Assembly (NCBI GenBank): GCA_002403375.1
Contig: DHHQ01000026.1
Span: forward strand, 221,276-285,275
From: Thiobacillus denitrificans
GTDB taxonomy: Bacteria; Pseudomonadota; Gammaproteobacteria; Burkholderiales; Thiobacillaceae
Direction of reading: 5' to 3'
DNA: 64,000 nt
In this document: positions 27,721 through 35,872 of the stretch, piece after piece
How the letters are laid out: every line of letters starts with the position of its first letter
Numbering within the stretch: the first letter of the stretch is position 1
Translations under genes and position numbers: made by a program
Notes under the pieces: generated by a model
What the model was told of the DNA's origin: nothing
What the model saw: the letters and a program-made list of their open reading frames with translations, nothing else
Database searches by the model: none

Positions 27721-28722
27721 TCAGGCGGCCTTGCCCGTGAGCCAGGGCAGCTGGGTTTCGCGGTCGGCGAGGACGTACTTCTCGAGGTCCTCGACGCGGG
27801 GTTCGGGCGACTCCTCCGAGAACTTGATCACTTCGTTCTCGATGTAGGCGTCGGTTTCCTTCTCGATCGCCTCGTAGTCGGCCATGGTCATCGCGCCTTC
27901 CGCGATCAGGCGGTCGCGCAGGATGAAGATGGGGTCGCGCTGCTTCCACAGTTCCTCTTCCTCGCGCGAACGGTAGCCGCGCGAGTCGGACATCGAGTGG
28001 CCGCGATAGCGGTAGGTCATCAGTTCGAGGAAATAGGGGCCGTTGCCGGCGCGCACGTGGTCGACGGCCTTGCGCGCGTGCTGGTAGACGATCTCCACGT
28101 CCTGGCCGTCGCACTCGTCGGCCGGGATGTTGTAGGCGGCGACGCGCTTGTGCTGGTGGATCACGGCGGTCGAGCGCTCGATCGAGGTGCCGATGCCGTA
28201 GAGGTTGTTCTCGCAGACGAACAGCACCGGCAGCTTCCACAGCGCGGCCATGTTCATGGTCTCGTGGAAGGTGCCCTGGTTGTTTGCGGCGTCGCCGAGG
28301 AAGCAGATGGCGATCTCGTCACCGCCCTTCAGCTGGATCGCCTTGGCGATGCCGGCGGCGAGCGGGAAGGGGCCGCCGACCAGCGCGTAGCCGCCCATGA
28401 AACGCTTGCCGGCGTCGAAGATGTGCATCGAGCCGCCGCGGCCCTTGCTGGAGCCGGTTTCCTTGCCGTACAGCTCCGCCATCACTTCCTTCGGGTCGGC
28501 GCCGCACTTGATCGCGTGGACGTGGTCGCGGTAACCGGTGATCACGTAGTCGTGGCCGGGGCGCGCGGCTTCCATCACGCCGTTGCAGCAGGCTTCCTGG
28601 CCGGGATAGAGATGGAGGAAGCCGCCGATCTTGCGCTCGATGTAGGCCTGGTAGCAGCGCTCCTCAAAACGGCGGTGCAGCACCATTTCGCGCAGCACGC
28701 GTTTCTTGTCTTCAATCTTCAT
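27721..28722 (-). CDS. pdhA: Pyruvate dehydrogenase E1 component, alpha subunit
   Basis: PdhA binds the thiamine diphosphate pyrophosphate with Mg and decarboxylates the 2-oxo acid with PdhB. The 333-residue protein has the ThDP motif GDAANNQGTFHETMNMA ending in CENN, plus GGSMHIFDAGKRFMGGYALVGG. ELMTYRYRGHSMSDS matches the phosphorylation-loop region of mitochondrial-type PDH alpha, which favours pyruvate rather than branched-chain acids or acetoin. ATG 28722 (MKIEDKKRVL) has AAGGG upstream. It is the first gene of the operon and is divergent from the aminopeptidase gene with a 98-bp shared promoter region. Many betaproteobacteria use homodimeric AceE instead; whether this one has both is unknown. 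Confidence 0.92.
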   Translation of the reverse strand: MKIEDKKRVLREMVLHRRFEERCYQAYIERKIGGFLHLYPGQEACCNGVMEAARPGHDYVITGYRDHVHAIKCGADPKEVMAELYGKETGSSKGRGGSMHIFDAGKRFMGGYALVGGPFPLAAGIAKAIQLKGGDEIAICFLGDAANNQGTFHETMNMAALWKLPVLFVCENNLYGIGTSIERSTAVIHQHKRVAAYNIPADECDGQDVEIVYQHARKAVDHVRAGNGPYFLELMTYRYRGHSMSDSRGYRSREEEELWKQRDPIFILRDRLIAEGAMTMADYEAIEKETDAYIENEVIKFSEESPEPRVEDLEKYVLADRETQLPWLTGKAA

Positions 28723-28820
28723 TCGGTTACCCTTGTTGGATGGGGTCGGAAAAAGCAAACGCGCAATTATCCGAGAAACCCTACCGGCCATCAAGAAAAC
28801 AGCCCAGCCACGGAGTCGAA

Positions 28821-30299
28821 ATGCTGCCCAAACTGTCAGAAAACAGACACGAACTCACCGCCAGATCGCTCGAAGCGGCAGGCCACGCGCTGCTGCTGTT
28901 GCCCGAATCGAAGGCGCTGCCCGACGTGCCGGGCGCCGCCGAACTCAGGGCCGCGATGAAGCGCCGCGACCTCAAGGCCGACGCGCTGGCGAAGACGCCG
29001 GTCGCGGTGCAGCTGCCCGGCGGAACGCTCGCGGTATTCGCCATGCTCAAGGGCGATGCGACCTCCTTCGACACCCACGAGCGGGTGCGCCGCGCGCTCG
29101 CGCTGCTGATGGCCGAGCATCCGAAGTCGCTGACGCTGGGGGTGTTCGGCGACGACGCATTCAGGGCACGCGCGGCCGAAGCCGCCGCCTACGTCGCGCT
29201 GGTCAACGCGGTGCCGCTGCCGTCGCGCAAGTCGAAGCCCGATCCCGTGCTGAAAACCGTGCAGCTGCACGGCTTCAGGTCTGCCGACGGCGGCGTCCGC
29301 GTGCGCGCGCTCGCCGAGGGCAACGTGCTGACACGCAGCCTCACCGTGCAGGGGCCGGACGAGCTCACGCCCGGCGTCTACCGCAAGCGCATCAAGGCGC
29401 TCGCCAGGGAATACGGCTGGGACGTCGAGGAGTTCCCCTTCGACAAGCTCCGGAAGATGGGCGCCGGCGCCTTCTGCGCGGTGGCGCAGGGTTCGCCGGC
29501 GAAGGACGCGGCGATCGTGCGCATCAGCTACAAGGGGTCCAAGAAGGGGGCAGGGGTCAGGGGGCAGGGGGCAGGGAGGAAGGTGGCCTTCGTCGGCAAG
29601 GGCATCTGCTTCGATACCGGCGGCCACAACCTCAAGCCCGCCAAGTACATGCAGGGCATGCACGAGGACATGAACGGCTCGGCGGTGGTGCTCGGCATCC
29701 TCGCCGCGGCGTCGCGGATGAAGCTGCCGGTCGCGCTCGAAGGCTGGGTCGCGCTCGCCGAGAACCACATCAGCCCCGCGGCCTACCGGCAGAACGAGGT
29801 GGTCACGGCGCTGAACGGCACCACCATCGAGGTCGTCCACACCGACGCCGAAGGGCGCATGGTGCTCGCCGACACGCTGACGCTGGCGGCGAAGGGCAAG
29901 CCCGATCTCATCGCCGACTTCGCGACGCTGACCGGCTCGATGCACTACGCGCTCGGCAGCCGCATGTCGGGCGTGTTCGCCACCTCGAGCGCGCTCGCGC
30001 ACCAGGCCTCGCGCGCGGCCACCGCGAGCGGCGAGCGCATCGTCGTGTTCCCGTATCCCGAGGACTACGACGCCAGCCTCGAGTCGAGCGTCGCCGACGT
30101 CAAGCAGTGCAGCATGGAAGGCGAGGCCGACCACATCCTCGCCACCCGCTTCCTGTCGCGCTTCGTCGGCGACACGCCGTGGCTGCACATGGACCTGTCG
30201 GGGCACAGCTGCAAGGGCGGGCTCGGCGCGGTGATGAGCGATGCCAACGGCTTCGGCGTCGCGTGGGGCATCCACCTGCTCGAGGCGGTCGCCGGCTGA
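28821..30299 (+). CDS. Leucyl aminopeptidase family (M17) protein
   Basis: M17 enzymes are cytoplasmic dizinc aminopeptidases. The 492-residue protein carries the C-terminal catalytic domain: VGKGICFDTGGHNLKPAKYM with metal-binding Lys/Asp, MHEDMNGSAVVLG, and HTDAEGRMVLAD, where most PepA proteins have NTDAEGR. This variant and the HNLK motif mark a branch separate from classical PepA. ATG 28821 has GGAG six bases upstream. An array of G-rich heptamers (29546-29583) is read in frame just before the catalytic domain and adds about ten Gly/Arg/Gln residues (GAGVRGQGAG) between KGSKK and KVAFVGKG. Confidence 0.9.
   Translation: MLPKLSENRHELTARSLEAAGHALLLLPESKALPDVPGAAELRAAMKRRDLKADALAKTPVAVQLPGGTLAVFAMLKGDATSFDTHERVRRALALLMAEHPKSLTLGVFGDDAFRARAAEAAAYVALVNAVPLPSRKSKPDPVLKTVQLHGFRSADGGVRVRALAEGNVLTRSLTVQGPDELTPGVYRKRIKALAREYGWDVEEFPFDKLRKMGAGAFCAVAQGSPAKDAAIVRISYKGSKKGAGVRGQGAGRKVAFVGKGICFDTGGHNLKPAKYMQGMHEDMNGSAVVLGILAAASRMKLPVALEGWVALAENHISPAAYRQNEVVTALNGTTIEVVHTDAEGRMVLADTLTLAAKGKPDLIADFATLTGSMHYALGSRMSGVFATSSALAHQASRAATASGERIVVFPYPEDYDASLESSVADVKQCSMEGEADHILATRFLSRFVGDTPWLHMDLSGHSCKGGLGAVMSDANGFGVAWGIHLLEAVAG
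29546..29583 (+). repeat. In-frame CAGGNNN heptamer array inside the aminopeptidase gene
   Basis: Four consecutive heptamers, CAGGGGT, CAGGGGG, CAGGGGG and CAGGGAG, occupy 29551-29578 with G-rich flanks. They match the units bracketing the S23 gene 2.9 kb away; two are identical. In this orientation the repeat has no stop codons in the used frame and is translated as a Gly-rich linker between the N-terminal and catalytic domains. Confidence 0.8.
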
Positions 30300-30300
30300 G

Positions 30301-32340
30301 CTACAGCTGGTCGGCGATGAACTCAGCGATGTAGTCGCCCCAGCCGACCGGCTTCGCTTCGGTCCATTCCTGCGAACGCGCGAAATCGGCCTCGAACAGC
30401 TCGCGGGCGAGGCGGTCGACGAAGCGCGGGTCGGAAGTCGCGAGGTTGGTTTCCTGGTTGATGCGCAGGCTGAGCTTGTCGAAGTTGGCCGAGCCGACGA
30501 TGGCCCAGCCGTCGTAGAGCGCGGCCTTGACATGGGTCATGCCGGGGTAGCCGTAGACGCGGATGCCGTTGGCGATGAAGGCGCGCGCGGCGAGCAGGTT
30601 GGCGCTGTTCATGAAGCCGGAATCGTTGCGGGTGGGCAGGACGACGCGCACGTCGACCCCGCGCCGGCGCGCGCGGATCAGCTCGGCGATCAGCTCGTCG
30701 TCGGACAGGTAGGGCTGCTCGATGTAGATGCGCGCCTTCGCCTCGCGGATCGCGGCGAGCTGGGCGCGCAGGATCTGGGCGTCGCCGGTGCGCGTGTAGA
30801 GTGGGCGGAGGTCGATGAAGTCGGGCGCGTCTGCCGCCGCGGCGCCGGGCTCCTGCTTCAGCGACGCGATGAAGAAGGCGAGGTCGCCGCCGGGACCGGT
30901 ATGCGCCCAGCGCTTGTCGAAGTCCTTGCGCAGTCGCCCGACGACGGGCCCCTCCACCACCACCATCAGGTCGTGCCACTCGTAGCGGTATTCGCGGCCG
31001 ATGTTCATGCCGCCGAGGAAGGCCTGCCTGCCGTCGACGACGATGACCTTGGTGTGGTCCGACGTGAGCCACGGGTTGTTGACCACGCGCACGTCGACCT
31101 TCGCGTCGCGGCGCAGGTAGTCGGCGATCGACAGCGGCGGCTGCCGCCCGGAGTAGTAGGGGGACTGCTTCGGAACCTGGCCGGCGGTCAGGGTGCCGAG
31201 GCGGTCGATCAGCACGCGCACGCGGATCTCGTGCGAGCGGGCCTTGAGCAGGTCGGCGATGCGCAGCGCATAGTCGTCGGTGTCGAAGATGTAGAGGCGG
31301 ATGTCGACCGATTCGCGCGCCTCCTGGATCGCCTGCACCAGCGACACGAAAAAGGCCTCGCCGTCGATCAGCGGCTCCATGCGGCCGCGGGTGCGGTCGG
31401 GGCCGACCAGCGCGTCGAGCCGCAGCTCCCACGCGTCGAGGTCCATGCCGGGGCCGCCGGCGAGCGGCGGCACGGCGACGGGCGTCGCGGCGACGCCGCG
31501 CGGCAGCAGCACGGCGCCGGTATGCGTGGTCAGCCAGAACAGCCGGTGCGTCATCGTGAGCGGATGGCGCAGGGTGCTGAAGACGTGGCTGCGCAGCGTC
31601 AGGGCGTCGACCAGGCGCAGCGAAAAGTCGAGCTGGTGCCCCGGCGGCAGCGGGCTTGGCGGCTGCGCGATGAACACCGACAGCTTGCGGGAGGTGTCGA
31701 GCAGCACGAAGGCCCCGCCCAGCTCGTCCCCGCCGACGGCGAACAGCACGGGCCCAGGGGCGTCGCCGTCGCGGGCGAGCTCGGCGCTCAGCCAGTCGTT
31801 CGCCTGCGCGGCGAACGCCGCCTCGCTGACGCGTCGCGCGACCCGCAGCGCCGCGGGCTTGTCCTCGAAGCGGACGGTGCGCAGCCGGCCGTCGCCGCCG
31901 CGATGCAGCACGAAGTCGCTGCCCTGGACCGTGACCAGCGTTCCGGTCGCGCGATCCGCCGGCGCGAGCCGCTCCAGCAGCGTTTCCATCAGCGCCTGCC
32001 AGCGCGGGTAGCCGAGCAGCGTGACCGGCTGCCAGTCGGGCTGCAGCGCTTCCGGTGCGTCGGCAGCCGGGTCCATCATGGCGGTGCGGTAGTTGTGGCT
32101 GTCGGGGTCGAGGTCGTCGGCGGGCCAGGACGCCGCGAGGAAGGCCCTGTCCTGGCCGACGCTGTATTGCAGCACCAGCTGGCCGTTGCGGTAGAACGCG
32201 CCGTCCGGCGCAAGGTCGAGCAGTGCCGCGGCATCGTCCGCGGCCGGGGGGCGGGCGGCGCAGCCGCCGAGGCACAGCGCCAGCACGACCAGCAGGGTCG
32301 TCCAGATCGGCGCGGCAGGTTGGCGGGCGGCACGGCGCAT
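30301..32340 (-). CDS. Phospholipase D-like lipoprotein (cardiolipin synthase/PLD superfamily)
   Basis: The 679-residue protein has a lipoprotein signal (LLVVLALCLGGC, Cys near residue 27) and, in its second half, two HKD motifs: HTKVIVVD in TSDHTKVIVVDGRQAF, and HVKAALYD in MTHVKAALYDGWAIVG. These define the phospholipase D superfamily, whose members hydrolyse or transfer phosphodiesters through a phosphohistidine; bacterial homologues include cardiolipin synthases. GGMNIGREY and GSANFDKLSLRINQE support this. The first 320 residues are an extra domain I do not recognise. ATG 32340 is chosen for the lipoprotein signal. It ends 1 bp from the convergent aminopeptidase gene. Substrate is unknown; periplasmic lipid remodelling is an inference. 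Confidence 0.87.
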   Translation of the reverse strand: MRRAARQPAAPIWTTLLVVLALCLGGCAARPPAADDAAALLDLAPDGAFYRNGQLVLQYSVGQDRAFLAASWPADDLDPDSHNYRTAMMDPAADAPEALQPDWQPVTLLGYPRWQALMETLLERLAPADRATGTLVTVQGSDFVLHRGGDGRLRTVRFEDKPAALRVARRVSEAAFAAQANDWLSAELARDGDAPGPVLFAVGGDELGGAFVLLDTSRKLSVFIAQPPSPLPPGHQLDFSLRLVDALTLRSHVFSTLRHPLTMTHRLFWLTTHTGAVLLPRGVAATPVAVPPLAGGPGMDLDAWELRLDALVGPDRTRGRMEPLIDGEAFFVSLVQAIQEARESVDIRLYIFDTDDYALRIADLLKARSHEIRVRVLIDRLGTLTAGQVPKQSPYYSGRQPPLSIADYLRRDAKVDVRVVNNPWLTSDHTKVIVVDGRQAFLGGMNIGREYRYEWHDLMVVVEGPVVGRLRKDFDKRWAHTGPGGDLAFFIASLKQEPGAAAADAPDFIDLRPLYTRTGDAQILRAQLAAIREAKARIYIEQPYLSDDELIAELIRARRRGVDVRVVLPTRNDSGFMNSANLLAARAFIANGIRVYGYPGMTHVKAALYDGWAIVGSANFDKLSLRINQETNLATSDPRFVDRLARELFEADFARSQEWTEAKPVGWGDYIAEFIADQL

Positions 32341-32430
32341 GCGACCATCATCGCCGACCGTCCGCGCGCAGGCAATCCCGCCTGCGTCGCGGGGCATTTC
32401 CGAGGAACCGCGTTGACCGTCCCGCAAGGC

Positions 32431-33075
32431 ATGAGCCCTCCCGACCTGACGCTCCTGCACGTCGACGACGCGCTGGTCGTCGTCGACAAGCCGAGCGGCC
32501 TGCTGGCGGTTCCGGGGCGGGGACCGGACAAGCAGGACTGTCTCGCGGCGCGGGTCCAGGCGCGCTATCCCGACGCCCTGGTCGTGCACCGTCTCGACAT
32601 GGCGACGTCCGGGCTGATGGTGATGGCGCGCGGCGCGGCGGCGCAGCGCGCGCTCTCCATCGCTTTCGCCGCGCGCGCCCTCGGCAAGCGCTATCTCGCC
32701 GTCGTGGCGGGGCGGCCCGAGGCGCCGCAGGGCTGGGGGGCGATCGAGCTGCCGCTCATCGGCGACTGGCCCAATCGGCCGCGGCAAATCGTCGACCGCG
32801 AGCGCGGCAGGCCGAGCCTCACCCGCTGGCGGGTGCTCGGGGAGGCGGCGGGAGGGGCGTGCAGCCGGCTCGAACTCGAGCCGGTCACCGGTCGTTCGCA
32901 CCAGCTGCGCGTGCACCTTGCAGCGATCGGGCATCCCATCGTCGGTGACGCCCTCTACGCGCCGCCCGACGTGCAGGCACAGGCCTCGCGCCTGCTGCTG
33001 CATGCGTGGTCGCTGCGCTTCGCGCATCCGGTGACGGGGGCGGCGCTGGAATTCGACTGTCCGGCGCCGTTCTGA
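32431..33075 (+). CDS. rluA: RluA-family pseudouridine synthase
   Basis: The enzyme isomerises uridine to pseudouridine in RNA. The 214-residue protein has LLHVDDALVVVDKPSGLLAVPG at the N-terminus, the catalytic Asp in VVHRLDMATSGLMV, and the RluA-type C-terminal motif GRSHQLRVHLAAIGHPIVGD. It has no S4 domain and matches RluA in length (219 in E. coli), so the dual 23S/tRNA enzyme is the best guess. The start is uncertain: ATG 32431 gives MSPPDLTLLHV, and the frame is open upstream. Confidence 0.88.
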   Translation: MSPPDLTLLHVDDALVVVDKPSGLLAVPGRGPDKQDCLAARVQARYPDALVVHRLDMATSGLMVMARGAAAQRALSIAFAARALGKRYLAVVAGRPEAPQGWGAIELPLIGDWPNRPRQIVDRERGRPSLTRWRVLGEAAGGACSRLELEPVTGRSHQLRVHLAAIGHPIVGDALYAPPDVQAQASRLLLHAWSLRFAHPVTGAALEFDCPAPF

Positions 33076-33110
33076 GAGGGCGCTGCGCCGTGGCGGGCGC
33101 AGCGCAGGGG

Positions 33111-33698
33111 TCAGACGTGGGCGAGCTGCTGCTCGATCTCGGTGAAGGTGTCGGCGACTTCGGTGGTCTGCACCACCACGCCGAGCTGCTTGCACAGCTG
33201 CGACAGCGACAGCAGCCCGCGCACCATCTGGCGGCCCTCGGTGTGCTCGATGACCAGAGCATGCTGGCGGCCGCGGGCCTTCAGCGTCTCCAGCACGTGG
33301 CCGACGCGGGCGTGCGCGATGTCGTCATAGTCGATCGCCTCGAGCCGGTCGACCGGCACCATGACGTCGGCGACCAGCACCTCGTCGTGGCGGATGCCGC
33401 GGCTCTGCACGATCTGCAGGGGCTTCTCGCCGTGGATGTCGGTGCTGGTGATGAGTCCTGCCACGCGGTCATGGCTGTCCATCACGAACAGCAGGCGCAC
33501 CTTGCGGCGGATCATGCGCTGCTCGGCCTGCATGATGGTGTCGCCGGGCGTCGCGATGAAGGCGGTGAGGCGGCGGAAATCGGTCATGACGTCGAGCGCC
33601 GGATTCTCCAGCGAGACCCGCTCGGGCAGGACGCAGGCGGGCCGCAACAGGCCGGCATCCTTTTCGAGATTGCGTGAGGGCAGGCGGCTGTAGTTCAT
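33111..33698 (-). CDS. CBS-domain protein
   Basis: The 195-residue protein contains a pair of CBS motifs. The first runs from about residue 37 (VMTDFRRLTAFIATPGDTIMQAEQRMIRRKVRLLFVMDSHDRVAGLITSTDI) and the second from about residue 105 (VADVMVPVDRLEAIDYDDI, HALVIEHTEGRQMVRGLLS). Such pairs bind adenine nucleotides and act as sensors. There is no catalytic domain, so it is probably a free-standing regulator. ATG 33698 follows AAGGAGA. Its partner is unknown. An AT-rich stretch at 33800-33830 upstream may hold its promoter. Confidence 0.85.
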   Translation of the reverse strand: MNYSRLPSRNLEKDAGLLRPACVLPERVSLENPALDVMTDFRRLTAFIATPGDTIMQAEQRMIRRKVRLLFVMDSHDRVAGLITSTDIHGEKPLQIVQSRGIRHDEVLVADVMVPVDRLEAIDYDDIAHARVGHVLETLKARGRQHALVIEHTEGRQMVRGLLSLSQLCKQLGVVVQTTEVADTFTEIEQQLAHV

Positions 33699-33846
33699 GG
33701 CGTGTCTCCTTGTATCGGTTGCTGGACTCCCGGCAGCCCGTTGCGTGGGCAGCGCTGGAAGGAGTCATCCTCTGCCTCGCAAGTCCGTCTGTCCATTCAA
33801 GATTTTTTTGCAGGGCATAAATTGTCCTTGTCCCCGGACCGGCGGC

Positions 33847-34683
33847 TCATCCCGCCATCGCGCGGGCGTGGAACGCCAGATGCTCGCCGATGAAGCTGGC
33901 GATGAAGTGATAGCTGTGGTCGTAGCCGTCCTGCATCCGCAGCGTGAGCGGAATGCCGCGCGCGGCGCAGGCGTCCTGCAGGTGCTGCGGGAAAAGCTGC
34001 TCGGCGAGGAATTCGTCGGCGGTGCCCTGGTCGATCAGGGCGGGCGGCAGCGGCGCCCCGGCCCTGACGAGGCAGGTGGCGTCGTATGCTTCCCAGGCCT
34101 GCCTGTCGTCGCCGAGATAGGCGCCGAAGCAGCCTTGCCCCCAGGGGCTCAGCACCGGGTTGCAGATCGGGGCGAACGCGGAGACCGAGGCGTACATGCC
34201 GGGATTCTTCAGCGCGCAGACCAGCGCACCGTGGCCGCCCATCGAGTGCCCGCTGATGGCGCGCCTGCCCGGGATCACCGGGAAGCTCCCCTCGACCAGC
34301 GCCGGCAGTTCGCGGGTGACGTAGTCGTACATGTGGTAGTGCGTCGCCCACGGCGGCTGGGTCGCGTCGACGTAGAAGCCCGCGCCCTGGCCGAGGTCGT
34401 AGCGCTCCGGCAGGTCGGGCACGCCCTCGCCGCGCGGGCTGGTGTCGGGCATGACGAGGATCAGCCCGAGTTCGGTGCAGTAGCGCTGCGCGCCGGCCTT
34501 CACCCGCACGTTGTCGTCGGTGCAGGTGAGCCCCGACAGCCAGTAGACCACCGGCAGCTTTTGCGTCGCCGCCTGCGGCGGCAGGTAGACCGAGAAGGTC
34601 ATCGTGCAGCGGCAGGTTTCGGACTCGTGCTGCCAGCGCTCGAGCCAGCCGCCGAATTCCCTGATTCTTTCGACCTGTTTCAT
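33847..34683 (-). CDS. fghA: S-formylglutathione hydrolase
   Basis: The enzyme hydrolyses S-formylglutathione to formate and glutathione, the last step of glutathione-dependent formaldehyde oxidation. The 278-residue alpha/beta hydrolase has WLSGLTCTDDN, the nucleophile serine in ISGHSMGGHGAL, the acid near DQGTADEFL and the catalytic His in YDHSYHFIASF, all standard for FghA/esterase D. It starts 7 bp after adhC on the same strand, and the two enzymes act consecutively, so this is a true operon. Confidence 0.95.
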   Translation of the reverse strand: MKQVERIREFGGWLERWQHESETCRCTMTFSVYLPPQAATQKLPVVYWLSGLTCTDDNVRVKAGAQRYCTELGLILVMPDTSPRGEGVPDLPERYDLGQGAGFYVDATQPPWATHYHMYDYVTRELPALVEGSFPVIPGRRAISGHSMGGHGALVCALKNPGMYASVSAFAPICNPVLSPWGQGCFGAYLGDDRQAWEAYDATCLVRAGAPLPPALIDQGTADEFLAEQLFPQHLQDACAARGIPLTLRMQDGYDHSYHFIASFIGEHLAFHARAMAG

Positions 34684-34690
34684 CGCCGCC

Positions 34691-35800
34691 TCAGAAAATG
34701 ATGACCGAGCGGATGCTCTTGCCTTCGTGCATCAGGTCGAAAGCCTTGTTGATGTCCTCGAGCGGCATGGTGTGGGTGACCAGCCTGTCGAGCTCGATCT
34801 TGCCCGCCAGGTAGTTGTCGACGTAGCCGGGCAGTTCGGTGCGGCCCTTGACGCCGCCGAACGCGGTGCCCTTCCAGGTGCGGCCGACGACGAGGTTGAA
34901 CGGCCGGGTGCAGATCTCCTTGCCGGCGCCGGCGACGCCGATGATGGTGGACACGCCCCAGCCCATGTGGGTGCACTCGAGCGCGTCGCGCATGACATTC
35001 ACATTGCCGATGCACTCGAACGAATAGTCGACGCCGCCCTTGGTCAGGTCGCGGATGTATTCGACCAGCGAGCCGCCGACTTCGGTCGGGTTGATGAAAT
35101 CGGTCGCGCCGAGCGCTCTCGCCATTTCGAACTTGTCGGGGTTGATGTCGATGGCGAGGATGCGGCTGGCCTTGGCCATCACCGCGCCCTGGATCGCCGA
35201 CAGGCCGATGCCGCCGAGGCCGAACACGGCGACGGTCGAGCCGGCTTCGACCTTGGCGGTGTTGAGCACCGCGCCGATTCCCGTCGTCACGCCGCAGCCG
35301 AGCAGGCACACCTTGTCGAGGGGCGCGGCGGGGTTGATCTTGGCGAGCGCGATTTCCGGCACCACGGTGTACTCGGAGAAGGTCGAGCAGCCCATGTAGT
35401 GGAAGATCGGCTTGCCGTCCTTGGAGAAGCGGCGCGTGCCGTCGGGCATGTAGCCGGTCCACACGGTGGCGGCGATCGACTGGCACAGGTTGGTCTTGGG
35501 CGAGGCGCAGTACTCGCAGTGCCCGCACTCGGGGATGTAGAGCGGAATGACGTGGTCGCCGGGCTTCAGGGTTTTCACGCCGGGCCCGCACTCGACGACG
35601 ATGCAGCCGCCTTCGTGGCCGAGGATGCACGGGAAGGCGCCTTCCGGGTCGTCGCCCGACAGCGTGAAGGCGTCGGTGTGGCAGACGCCGCTCGCCACCA
35701 CTTTCAGCAGCACCTCGCCTTCGCGCGGGCCTTCGACGTCCACCTCCTCGATCGACAGCGGCTTCTTGGGTTCCCAGGCTACGGCGGCACGTGATTTCAT
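34691..35800 (-). CDS. adhC: S-(hydroxymethyl)glutathione dehydrogenase (class III alcohol dehydrogenase)
   Basis: This enzyme oxidises the formaldehyde-glutathione adduct to S-formylglutathione with NAD. The 369-residue zinc alcohol dehydrogenase begins MKSRAAVAWEPKKPLSIEEV, binds catalytic zinc through CHTDAF, GHEGG and the later Cys, and structural zinc through ECGHCEYCASPKTNLC. The Rossmann motif VAVFGLGGIGLSAIQGA and TGYMPDGTRRFSKDG are class III markers. ATG 35800 has AAGGAG at good spacing. A TATATT box on the minus strand near 35860 is a possible -10. Also known as frmA. Confidence 0.96.
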   Translation of the reverse strand: MKSRAAVAWEPKKPLSIEEVDVEGPREGEVLLKVVASGVCHTDAFTLSGDDPEGAFPCILGHEGGCIVVECGPGVKTLKPGDHVIPLYIPECGHCEYCASPKTNLCQSIAATVWTGYMPDGTRRFSKDGKPIFHYMGCSTFSEYTVVPEIALAKINPAAPLDKVCLLGCGVTTGIGAVLNTAKVEAGSTVAVFGLGGIGLSAIQGAVMAKASRILAIDINPDKFEMARALGATDFINPTEVGGSLVEYIRDLTKGGVDYSFECIGNVNVMRDALECTHMGWGVSTIIGVAGAGKEICTRPFNLVVGRTWKGTAFGGVKGRTELPGYVDNYLAGKIELDRLVTHTMPLEDINKAFDLMHEGKSIRSVIIF

Positions 35801-35872
35801 GGACAGGCTCCTTGAGGGTCGGCGATCGCGGCGGCTTCGGCGCCGCGCGGGGTTTCCCAATATAGTCGGCGC

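Noticed and set aside
33100..33116. GCAGGGGTCAG as another heptamer-array copy
   Set aside because: Only one full unit is present, in a gap between rluA and the CBS gene, and it overlaps the CBS stop codon. A single 10-bp match in GC-rich DNA is expected by chance.
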